Shown here in pieces: positions 32,289 through 42,989 of a stretch of 64,000 nucleotides of DNA. Source of the stretch: Beroe forskalii (taxonomy: Eukaryota > Ctenophora > Nuda > Beroida > Beroidae); NCBI GenBank assembly GCA_011033025.1, contig WFMF01000126.1:124001-188000 (forward strand). Reading direction: 5' to 3'. Every line of letters starts with the position of its first letter. Position 1 is the stretch's first letter. A program made the translations under genes and the position numbers. The notes under the pieces are model-generated. The model ran no database searches. It saw only the letters and a program-made list of their open reading frames with translations, and was not told the origin of the DNA.

Positions 32289-34852
32289 ATTTCCACTGCA
32301 GGGTTCCAGAGGACGGGTAGGAAATGATCTCTCTATACTGTTCAAGTTTATTTTACCTGCTGGCTGCTTATGTTACTCTATTACCAGTATTATCAGTGCT
32401 TTAGTGTAGTCTAGATGTGGCGGGGTGCAGACTATTGATCATCGCGATGTTATCAGAAGTTGGCAAGTTGGAGATATTTAGTTGTGTGGCCGCTGGCTTA
32501 TGTCAAGAATGAAGTTAATCACGTATTATATATTTAGAAGCCCTTTGCAGTTACAATCAATCGATGCACAAGGAGTGACAAAGCTACGTTCTGTCGTTAG
32601 AAATTGCCATAGAAAGTCCCCCTATATCCTTCCTTTTCTTACTTTCTTAACTCCATATGTACAAATCCCCTCTCGGCCATTTTGTGGACTGCACAAAATC
32701 TAAGACCATAAATTTAATACTGTACGACGAGCTTATAAATCCATGCGAATTTCAATATTATTAACTTATTTTAGTATTAAACTAAGGTATATTCTTACTC
32801 AAATTTATTGATTACTGTACTCTTTATCTAAGTAAGATACAAACATTACTAAGGCAACGAAAAATATAGTTTGTTTTTTATCTTAACAGCAACCAAAGAC
32901 TGATTCAACCAGTAAGCACGCTAAATTTCCCTATGAATTGATGCCCCCATCACACCATAATAAAATATAAATCTCCATAAAGCATATTAACATGTTCTGG
33001 CAGGAATCTCAAAAGCCTAATCATTGAATGCATGGCACTATTTCAGGTTATGTCAACACCCAAAAAGTCCCATCAGCACAGTCAAGAATATGAAGAAGAT
33101 CGCAAAGGTAAGAAACATGATCTACTGCATAAGATATGTCTCGATTTATTCACTGCCGACGTGGAAAAGTACACTACCCTTGGCAATGAGAAAATAGAGA
33201 CCCTGAAGAACCTGGATCTGTTTGTGCTGGACAACTCGATCCGGGAAACCACAGTGGGATCCCTCCGGGGCCATACTCTGGACGACAAACGTGCTATCCT
33301 CAAAGAAATCAAGAAATGCGGGTTCAAGCATTACGTGATCGAGTCTTTCAACAACGAGACAAGAGTCGGAGATATGCTGTTGGAGACACTAAATGATGCT
33401 AACGAAGATTTAAGCGGAGCATTTGCCTTTTCTGAAACCTGGGATGTCGTGAAAAAGGAGATCCCTCAAGAGGAGCCTATTCCAGTGGGCATGAGAAAGT
33501 GCAAGCAGTTTGGGGTGCCTAATGTCATAATAGAGGTAGATCTGGCCTACTACAAGGTGAACTACGAAAAATTTGATGCAGCAGATGTGTGCAAAATGGT
33601 GCAAAAAAGGATTGAATGGATGCGAGAGAACGTATCAAAAGACTCGCTGATCCTCGTGAACCTGAGGGACATGTCAGAAGCAATGGCTCAACAACCCGAA
33701 AGGGTCTGGAAGGTAGTTAACTTCCTGTCCACTCTTTCACCCGGAGACCGGATAATGGGAATACTCCTGGAGGATCTGGGGAAGTACGACAAGGACCACC
33801 TCGGAGGGTGGACTAAAGCCATCAGGAATGAGATGATGCGATGTGGGTGGGAGGAGGGGCAGCTACTGGTCCATGTGCATGAGCAGTGGGGGCTCATGCA
33901 AGGCAATGTCCTGGAGATGCTGGCCATGGGAGGAACTGGCATCTGGAGTGGGGTCTGCACTGAGGGGGCAGCCATGGGGCATGCTGACTCCTGCACCACC
34001 ATCATCAACCTCATCAGGCTGGGAAACACCAAGGTGCTGAAGAGCATGAACTGCAAGTACTTGCGGGAGGCTGCTATCAATGTCACTAAGATAGTCACCA
34101 CTAAGAAGCCATACGAAAGACAGCCGATTTACGGAGAAAGGGCAACCGACATGGTCTTTGGGTTCGTTTTTCTCACAAATGGCTGAAAGCCAAGCCTCTG
34201 CAGAAGTGCCGGAGTTTAACTTGAGTGAGTTCTTGGGACTCACATCGGAGATGCGTATAACAACCATTGCTTCTCCAGAAATGATTCTTACGAAGTTGAT
34301 AAGAGTATTTGGAGATGACCAACGCTTTACTCTAAGTATAGCTGAGGATATGAAGAATGAGATGTTGAGCAACATGGGCGCCGGAAGGAAAGAGGAGTAC
34401 AACAGCCCATCGGGTCTTGCCATGTTGTTTGATCAATCTGGTGGCAAAATAACTCCTGCAATGGCTGAAACCATCATATCTGCAAAGAAAAACAGCCCTT
34501 ACATAGACGTGCTGATCGAAGAAGTAAAAGAAAAGTGGGACTTATATGACGCAAAAGATGGTAAAGCTGATGACTGTGTTTCGTTTGAAAACTTCCACAA
34601 CGGCTTCATGGCCCCCTACTTTGGATGCTACAGGTGTGAGGATAGCCAGGCTGGTCTCAGAGCTCTGGATATGGACTCTGACGGAACAGTGGATTGGGTG
34701 GAGTTCAAATACTTCCTGATCTGGGCAGGCAGACAGTATCCCCAGGTGAAGACCTCTCAGGAGCTGGTGGACCTGGCATTCAGACATGGACTCATCCCCG
34801 CCATGATAGACGAACTTAACTTGAATAAGCAGATTTGAGCTTATAGAAAGAT
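32289..34852. repeat. segmental duplication, copy 1 (DRE-TIM/EF-hand gene)
   Basis: Matches 50258-53879. Homology starts near TTTCCACTGCAGGGT and ends just after the stop codon at GAGCTTATAGAAAG. The upstream flank is clearly diverged, while most of the coding part is nearly identical. Copy 2 has extra sequence at about 50320-50990 and 51235-51765. Confidence 0.93.
33032..34838 (+). pseudogene. DRE-TIM/EF-hand protein, copy 1, frameshifted
   Basis: Same gene as 52063-53868. Residues 1-384 are open from ATG 33032; then one extra T in a T run (about 34168-34173) shifts the frame after FGFVF, and the C-terminal half continues open in the next frame to 34838. No other break is seen. It is either a pseudogene or an assembly error; the window has other homopolymer errors, so error is quite possible. 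Most of the barrel part is nearly identical to copy 2, but the first 35 residues differ at many positions. An AATAAA lies at 34968, 130 bases after the stop. In copy 1 the bases before the second ATG read TTTCAG, which would be a good acceptor. Confidence 0.85.
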
Positions 34853-34967
34853 AGAAAATTAGGTAGTTGGGTAAGAACTCAAGTGACTAGTCAGCATGAG
34901 TGTGGGATGAAAATACACACGATGCTTTCAAAAATACTTTACAAGTGAAGCTGTAATCTTTATTTTG

Positions 34968-34973
34968 AATAAA
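34968..34973 (+). promoter_or_regulatory. candidate poly(A) signal of copy 1
   Basis: AATAAA, 130 bases downstream of the stop codon of the copy 1 gene, in AT-rich sequence. There is no equivalent sequence after copy 2, since homology ends just past the stop. Confidence 0.4.
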
Positions 34974-35129
34974 AATAATACCTTTTGAATTATCTTATGA
35001 GCCTATATTAGTTTATATCTGTAATAATAACATTGAATTTTTCATTTTAAAATTGTAGGAATGTTCCAGTTATCCCAGTTAAAGGGGATGATGTCATAGT
35101 GAAATCAGACATGAAACACTCTGCGCATC

Positions 35130-35490
35130 ATACATCATACAGTGATTTAATGAGATTGAGGGATTCTTTATTAAACAATTTTTCCAAAAACCAAAATGGA
35201 TTTGGTTGTGTTGGGTGTGGCGTTTTTTCTGAAAAGCCAATGATACGAGAAAAAAGTGACTGTTTAAATGGCTACAACTCACTTCGAAGTGCTTTTTGTT
35301 GCTTTAAAACAAAACTGGGCACTTGAAGAGACATTGCGGCCCTTTAAATGGTTGCTTTTTTCTCATATTGGTTTTTCAGCAAAAAACGCTGTGCCCAACA
35401 CAACCAAATCCATTGTGGTTTTTGGAAAAAATATCACCCTACACTCAGCTTCATTTTTAATCATGCACTCTTTATATCTTTCAATATCTT
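35130..35490. repeat. imperfect fold-back element
   Basis: A left arm of about 130 bases with CCAAAAACCAAAATGG and GGTTGTGTTGGG returns inverted on the right (CCCAACACAACC and CCATTGTGGTTTTTGG), including AAATGG..AGAAAAAAG blocks. Non-coding; no clear target duplication. Confidence 0.75.
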
Positions 35491-35939
35491 TCAACATCTT
35501 ATTAAATATGGTACACTTTAATCTTGACACTTTCAATATAAAAATACTAATATCATGTTTGTTTGGCAAGGGAGGAAGTTATATAATATCAGTTGATTTA
35601 TTAATGTTACAAATATTAAATTTTGTCTTTTACTAAAATTTTGTCTTTTACTAATTTGAAGCACTCATGCTCAAATGAATGCTTAGTCTAGCTTTAAAAA
35701 TGCAACTAAAGCTGCTGTTGTAATGTATGTGAATTTGTGATTACTGCATACCACTGATGACATCATCAATACGTCATAATATTGTAGCAACCACATCAGA
35801 CCCATTTTACAGCACAAAATACGTTTTTAATTAAATTATTACAAATTATTTTTGCAGTATAAATTATTATTTTACACTATGTACCAGTTTTGAAGGTATA
35901 CCTTTATGTTTTTACCCAATTTATTTACAAAATTGCAGC

Positions 35940-36785
35940 AAAACCAAACAATATGATAACATATATGATAATATTTAGTCCTTAATGGGTGGCCCTATTA
36001 ACAGATTTTTAATTTGGCTTGGTGCCTGCCCTCAGCACGACCCAGCAGCCTCTTACTATATACAAATCCAATAGAAATGGAGAGAGAGTATATTTCAATA
36101 ATTGTGCTGTAAAATCTTATAATTGAATTAAATTGCAATTAAAGTCCATATCACCATTTGACCAGGTGACCAGCATTTATTTGTAGGTACAAATCTCCCT
36201 TCACTGCTATGATTAGGATAACATTGCCTATTTTCATAAGGTCCAATAAAATCCTAGTCATCAACAGGTTCAGGGATATAAAGACTGTAAGTAGCATGTG
36301 CTGACTTTGTTCTCTTATAGTCTTATGACCTTTCTTACCTTAAGTGGATTTTGATGAATTCTCCTCTTTTATTTGTGATGAAGAAAACACAACACTCAGC
36401 GCCTCTAAATCCAGGGGACTTAATGGGGATGCTATTGTGACAATGTCCTAGATTTCTTCACATAGATTTCTATTTTCTGGTTACCCTTTTGAACTAAATC
36501 TTGGAATTCACTATCTCTTCTGATTTTTCTGAGAGTTCCAGTTCCTCTGAGTATGTAACATCTATCTATGTTTCACCACACTTTTTGCTGTACATATTAT
36601 TTAGATCTTCCAATGATATTCTTTCTCAGGGATGATTTCCAAAATCTGTCTCACATTTTCAGCAGTGTAACATTTTATAATACACCAAGGTTCCCCATGG
36701 ATACAGTGCCATGTTGTAGTGGTGCAACTATGTACATTTCTCTGAAAGATAATGTTTAGTGATCTTATCAATAATTCAGGGGCAG
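35940..36785. pseudogene. duplicated block with MAP3K exon fragment, copy 1
   Basis: 36156-36785 matches the first exon and start of the kinase gene (about 23921-24565), in the same orientation, with frameshifts, stops and deletions. The preceding 200 bases and this fragment match 45340-46180. The 5' untranscribed side of the parent is also included, so the copy arose at DNA level and not by retroposition. Extra bases in short runs appear towards 36580-36720, next to the low-quality block. Confidence 0.9.
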
Positions 36786-37275
36786 AAAAAAGGTTTTTAA
36801 AAAAATTTTTTTTTTTTTTCCCCTTTTTCCTTTTTTTAAATTTTTTTTTTTTAAAAAAAGGGGGAAAATTTTTTTAAAAAAGGGGGTTAAAAAAAACCCC
36901 CCCCCCCTTTTTTCCCCTTTGTTTCTTTTTTGGGGGTTTTTAAAAAATTTTTGGCCCTTTTTTTTTTTAAATTTCCCCTTTTTTTAAATTACCCCCAAAA
37001 AACCCCTTTTTTTTTAAAAATTTTTTTTTTAAAAAAACCCCCCGGGAATTTTCCAAAATCTGAAAAAAAATTTTAAATTTAAAAAAACCCCCCCAAAAAA
37101 GGGGGTTTTTTAAAAAAAATTTCTTTTTTTAAAAATTTTTTTTTAAAAAATTTTTTTAAATTCAAAAAAAAAATTTTTCCCCTTGGTTTTAAAAAGGGGG
37201 GCCCCCAAATTTAGTTTTTTTTCCCCCAAACCCCCCCCCAAAAAAAAACCCCCCCCCCTTTTCCCCAAAATTTTA
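36786..37275. other. homopolymer-only block, probable sequencing artefact
   Basis: Almost the whole stretch is made of runs of three or more identical bases (A, T, C, G). Real DNA of this composition would be extraordinary. It has no counterpart in the duplicate block at 46180 and looks like a failed consensus. Confidence 0.8.
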
Positions 37276-37659
37276 AAAAAAGTAATAATATATAATATAA
37301 CAATTTTACTATCCAAATGTACGATTCATTCTATAAAATTAGCTAACAAAACTTCATCGCTTCGATTCCACACCTTATATCCAAGGTGTCCAAAAATGTA
37401 ATAAAAATCCTTGATCAAAATACTTCACTAATTATTACATACCTTCTGGTAATTTTAATCTAAAAAGTCAAATTATAAAAATATAATTGAAAGAATGAAA
37501 AATGTAGTAAAATTAATAGAACCTGCTTAAAAATAAGATAATAAGTAGGTATGATAAATAAATAAGACTGAAATAAATAACTGATGGACATAGTTAGAAT
37601 CCAAGATAATAACGAAACTGAATTTAAAATAAATTAAAACTACTGTCAATAAACAATTA

Positions 37660-37900
37660 TAAAAACACCTGCTAACTATTCAACACTATTTGGTCTGACA
37701 TAGGTGTTAATACCTTTCTATTTGCAATAAAAATATTTTGCATTAAAAAGTTATTAAACTTTGATTTGTTTTCTAGATAATCTTTTCCTTCAATCTTATC
37801 TAATATAAGTTTTGAAACATGCCAATAATTATTATCATTCTCATGCAAACATTCATTCTTAAAAAATTCCAAATTAAAATTCCAAATGTAAAGCAAAATT
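37660..37900 (-). mobile_element. LINE 3'-end fragment
   Basis: The minus strand encodes NNYWHVSKLILDKIEGKDYL, ENKSKFNNFLMQN and so on, the same pattern as the C-terminal end of the LINE fragments at 27.3 kb (LSKIETSSYLENR) and 51.4 kb (LSKIEGPSYLENK). It is present only in copy 1 of the 36-41 kb duplicated block. Confidence 0.65.
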
Positions 37901-40900
37901 TAACATTTACTTTAATGAAAAAAAAGTACAATTAATTACATAACAATGCTTAAGGTTTGACCTCCTCAAGACTTCACTCCGAGGTTTCAGAGGGAAACCT
38001 AACACCAAAACAGCAGAAGTGGAATCAATTGACTTAAATCTGATACCAAAAGCAGAGTATTAGATGGGTGATGAACCTTATGTGTCAGAAAAGTTATCTC
38101 TTTATATATGAATTTTATATCAACTAGAATTTTGATGTGATGCTGAGACTTAAATTTATGCTGATAAAATAAGAAACAAAATCAGTCAAATGACTCAAAT
38201 GTTCCCCTAACCAGGGGTGTCGCGAAAGGAGCAAGGCGCGGCGCGCGCGCGTAAAACTAGGGATCTGGTTACAAACTCAAATGTAAAAACGAACAATTAA
38301 ACGGAGCGCGCGGCGTATAAACCATAAACGCTTTAAAATAGGGGGTAGGGTTGACACCAAAAATTTTGGTGTGAACTCAGCCAATTCTGGGCCCTGAATC
38401 TAATATATCCCTGTTCAATTCTGAGGAAGCGTGCCGCGCGACGATATATAACAGGGGTATACGTGTTTAGTTGTCGTACGATGTATGACCCGCTGACGCC
38501 AGCCGCGAAGCGGCTGGCGTCAGTAGCCGCCGCGCGTGCGGCGCTGATTCTCGAGAGGGCCAGGGTCTGTCAACGTCAGACAACGTGTTTAGCACTCGCT
38601 GAACACCTATGCGGGCCTTGTGCTTGCCCTAACCAGCGCCCTGGTTTCGCGCACGGAGTGCGCGGCGCGGCAAGCCGCGGTTAGGAGAAGCCTTGTGCCT
38701 ACGCGCGCTTTATATTTAATTTATTTAGTAATGAATTTGGTGATTGCTATAATTATGCTGCACAAACACTTGTTTAAAAGGTATGCCATTGAAATGCAAA
38801 ATTCCTAGCGTTAGAGTGAATGGGTAGAATTTCCTGCCATTTACCTTCAGATGATGATAGATGGGTGGGTGGGATGTTGTAGGGAGGGAGGGAGGTGTTA
38901 TATGTTGATGTGATGAGGCTGCCATTTGGGGCAGGCAGCACCGATGAGTTGAAGTATTCCTGTTGCAGCCATCAAGGGATTAGATGCCTTCCATGCCCAG
39001 TAGAATCATATCTCAATGAAGTGGATAAAGTGGGAAGCACCATGAAATATGGGAGTGTCCTGGCTTCTTGTAGTACTGATAGATGATCACTGATCAGCAT
39101 CTACACAGCATAGGTTGCACACCCGGACTTATGCACGCATGCAGTAAGCCCTGTTCCATCTTCAGAGTTGTTCAGGAGGGTTATGTTAAACATCTGTTCT
39201 CTTTGTCTGCTTCATGTCTCAGATGACATGTAACCAGGTAGGGAAGAGTGGGGATCGAATGTGTATTCGATTGAAACGTCAGGGTTTTGGTGGGTAGATG
39301 GCACAATCTAGGTGCTCAGTGGCCCTATGCGTCCTAAATTGTTTTCCAGAGCTCACAGTGACGTCCCTGCATAGGGAACTCTGGTTCCATCTACTAGTAT
39401 ACATCTGGAAATACATCTTTATAACAAGTATATGTATGTACATTGAAGCCGTCTTTTAATCTACAACCTTGGACGGTTGTATCCATTCTTTGTTCTCTCT
39501 GTTTAGCCAGATAAAGTAACTTGACCTTATTGCTATCGTTCGTAAATTCGAAATTCAGCGCGAAAACCATATTCATAAAATGTTCGCGCCTTACGTACTG
39601 TAGGCCGAACAGACGTTTTTCAGTAGACCTTACGACCCTTGCCACACTGCCACAGAGCCACACTGCCACACTCGAGAGTGTGGCAAATATAGTGTGGCAC
39701 TGTGGCAGTGTGGCAGATTTTCGAGTTCTGCCACACTATTTTACGCTTTTTGCCACACTGCCGCACTGCCACACGCGAAATCAGTGTGGCAGCCACACTG
39801 CCACACTCCGTTATCCGACCTTACGAAGAGTGTGGCAGCCACACTTATCCAAAAGAAGAAAATTATCTGATTGATTATTTTATTTCATTACTACGGTTAA
39901 GAGTTATCTGTTGAGATGAACCAGTGGCTGAACTTATCATCCTATGACTACCCCTTGCCTGAAGATAAAAGCACATGTGTTTCAGTAATCAGTTGCTTTC
40001 TGCTCACCCTGGACTAACATGTAGCCAATCTTTGATTGAGAATGCGAGATGATAATAGAGTCAATGTGCATCAAAATTTAAGCGTTATACAAATTGCATA
40101 ACAATTTACAATTGCATTTACAACACCTGACAATCACGTGTGAAATGTAATCCTAAACAAACACTACAGAATAGAGTTCATTCACATTCCATGATGGCAC
40201 AGCTTACCAAATATCAAATGATTGATTCGATAGAATCCTACATAGTTCATATCATTATTGCGGTATGACAACAAATTAAGTATATGTAAGCTGAAGTGCA
40301 TATTCACGATGTCAAATCCTAATTCAATAAACCCGCCTATTGCAATATAAATTTAGTTACTACTCTTCAGATTACAGGAAAACTGAATTACGTGCAAATA
40401 ACAAGTACCACGTTCGTTTGTACAATTAACTTCCTAGTAGGTTCATATCTTGTAACTTGTTTAAGGATGAGGACTATACATTTGACGTCGCCAGTATTAG
40501 TGTTATTATTCAAGGTTGGCACTTGGTGGGCTAAAAGGTGCAACTTGTAAGCACTATACGTCAACATACTTGAATAGCCATGGAAACATGAATACCGAGA
40601 CGCGGTATTGATTAAAACGGATTAATCAATACTTCAATATTGCTATTCAATCAGTTATTATTTTTAATCATTGATATAATTTGTTTCACCTCGCTTTCCA
40701 AATCTAATAGGCCAATACAATACAATTACGGTACGTAATTTCATCAAAAGTACTAACATGTACGGTTATAAATCTAATCATTATGTGGCAGTCATGACTC
40801 GTAAGGTCAACATTGCCACACTATCCCATTAGGCGTGCTGACCTTACAGCGAGTGTGGCAGTGTGGCAATAAAAAGGTTGCCACACAGTGTGGCAATGCG

Positions 40901-41266
40901 GCATTGTGGCAAATGAGTGTGGCAGTGTGGCAAACGAGTGTGGCAGTGTGGCTGCCACACTGCTCGTAAGGTCTACTCACGTTTTTTTGTCGATATTTTT
41001 TTATCAAAGGATGCTAATTGAGAAACCACAGAGTCTGCATTTTCTACTAAATGCAGCATATGGCAGAAACACGAATGCTCCTAAATAACAATTCAAGATG
41101 ATCATATTCGACTATAATTACAGATTTACAGATGCAGTTATAGGCACCGTTGCACCAACTACTGCATTTCATGTGTGAAAATATACCACACAGACTTGTA
41201 TAGTACAGAGAATTCATTCATCTAAAAGACTGCTGACAGTACGGGACAGGAGCCTTTGTCGTTTTA
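37893..41266. repeat. segmental duplication block D2, copy 1
   Basis: Matches 46372-47484 in order and orientation, starting at ATGTAAAGCAAAATTTAAC and ending at GTCGTTTTATTA. Relative to copy 2 it has extra sequence at about 38636-38690, 38728-39537 and 39621-40986 (the hAT-like element plus target duplication). GC-rich repeat copy A is at 38213-38700 and includes a perfect 14-bp hairpin (38493-38523, CTGACGCCAGCCGC and its inverse). Confidence 0.9.
39621..40978. mobile_element. 1358-bp hAT-like non-autonomous element
   Basis: Ends are CAGTAGACCTTACGA and, inverted, GAGTAGACCTTACGA. It is flanked by ACGTTTTT at 39613-39620 and 40979-40986. The duplicate locus at 47195-47208 has the site without element and with one copy of the target (GACGTTTTTTTGTCG), which fixes both ends exactly. 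Both subterminal regions (39637-39850 and 40800-40965) are dense in GCCACACT/AGTGTGGC, roughly 18 and 12 copies, with further internal ACCTTAC motifs. Such subterminal repeats are transposase-binding sites in hAT elements. The central 900 bases hold no transposase frame. Confidence 0.92.
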
Positions 41267-42320
41267 TTAGCCAATTTTGAGGTTACTTGTAGGTGTGCAA
41301 TAATAAGTAGTATTGCACTCCTCACATTGGCTAATACACTAAGAGCATGGCAAATGGTCATGACGCTAATAAAATTATTGCACTCGGCTTCGCCTCGTGC
41401 AATAATTTGGTATTGTCGCACTCGGCCTGCTCCTCGTGCGAAAATACAAATTATTGCACTCGGCTACGCCTCGTGCAATAATTTCCATTATTACCCTCCC
41501 GTGGCTCAAACTCCAGTGTGATAATTATCGATATATCAGTCCTTTATAGGACTACTGAACAGTGGCGGAATAATAGAGCAGAATATCGTTAAATAAATTG
41601 TTGATTTTATGAAGGAGCACTCGAAAATCTATAAAAGCGTTGAATTCAGACGAGGGTCGTCAGACCCGAGTCGTAGGGAGTACTGTTTTGTCGGGTAATA
41701 ATACAATTAACAAACTCATGGATCGTGTGATATCGAAAATTGTCAAACTCGGCTGACGCCTCGTGTGATAATTTTCGATATAACACTCCCATTCGTTTGT
41801 TAATCGTACATTAGCCAATTTTGAGGGTACTTGTAGGCGTGCAATAATAAGTAATATTGCACTCCTCACATTGGCTAATACACTAAGAGCATGGCAAATG
41901 GTCATGACGCTAATAAAATTATTGCACTCGGCTTCGCCTCGTGCATATTTGTTGTCGCACTCGGCCTGCCTCGTGCGACAATATACGCTTAGAGCATGGC
42001 TGGGAATGCGCTATAAATTATTGCACGAGGTGTGCCGAGTGCATACTTGTATTGTCGCACGAGGAGCAGGCCGAGTGCGATAATACTACAAATTATTGCA
42101 CGAGGCGAAGCCGAGTGCAATTTATTAGCGTCATGACCATTTGCCATGCTCTTAGTGTATTAGCCAATGAGAGTGCAATACTATTATTGCACGCCATAGT
42201 GCCTCAAAATTGCTAATACAAATTATTAGGCTTCGCCTCGTGCAATAATTTCTATTAGCCAATTTTGAGGGTACTTATAAGCGTGCAATAATTTGTAACA
42301 GTGCATGACCGATTTGATTG
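41257..42320. repeat. fold-back repeat cluster with GCACTCGGC hairpins
   Basis: A 190-base block (GCCAATTTTGAGG... to TTGCACTCGGCTTCGCC) at 41266-41450 recurs at 41815-41945 and, inverted, at 42085-42260. Within and between them the near-palindrome GCACTCGGC...GCCTCGTGC and its inverse occur about ten times. Most likely nested copies of one MITE family. The 100-N gap at 42407 follows shortly after, as is common at such structures. Confidence 0.88.
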
Positions 42321-42406
42321 TTTGTTTTGGCATCATTTCTGCTCATCGTGCAATAACTAATGATAGTGCATTTTGCAATTAAAATGGTCATGCAAATAAG
42401 TTGTTC

Positions 42407-42506
42407 NNNNNNNNNNNNNNNNNNNNNNNNNNNNNNNNNNNNNNNNNNNNNNNNNNNNNNNNNNNNNNNNNNNNNNNNNNNNNNNNNNNNNNNNNNNNNN
42501 NNNNNN
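42407..42506. other. assembly gap (100 N)
   Basis: A run of exactly 100 N, just downstream of the fold-back cluster. The true distance is unknown. Confidence 0.99.
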
Positions 42507-42985
42507 AAATGGGCAGTCGGAAAGTGGGCAGAAATAGGGAAAAGTGGGCACCCCAAATTTTCACTGATAATTCACTGATATTATATATGGGAAAAAAGTG
42601 GGCACTTGAACAGAGAATACCAAATTCAATAAAATAAATAATGTGAAATGCATACTTTAAAATTCACTGAACCTATGACCTAATCGTTTGCAACTAATGA
42701 TCAAAAATAATTCACTTCCTATTTATATCAGATCTAGCAAACCCAATTTTCCAAACGCCTGAAAGGTTTGATTTGTCATTAATTATCCGGTAAAGTGGGA
42801 ATAATAGTAAATTTTAATTGATCATAACTGGATGACAATGTACACTAGAAACTTCAAAAAATGTCCCAATCGATAGCCAAAAGGCTGAATGGAAAGAATA
42901 TATAACTTTTATAAGGATTTGATTTTAAGTGATTATAGGAAATAGGTTTTACTGCAAAAGTATGCCCACTTTACCCCACCATACC
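42507..42985. other. non-coding, next to the Penelope-like element
   Basis: AT-rich with several AGTGGGCA motifs (42526-42605) and the inverse TGCCCAC at 42962. If the neighbouring element were complete, a GIY-YIG endonuclease would be expected here on the minus strand; none is visible. Confidence 0.5.
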
Positions 42986-42989
42986 CTAT

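Noticed and set aside
33688-34101. Antisense frames of 137-186 residues in both DRE-TIM gene copies
   Set aside because: They lie entirely opposite a well-supported coding sequence and are present only because its codon use leaves the reverse frame open.
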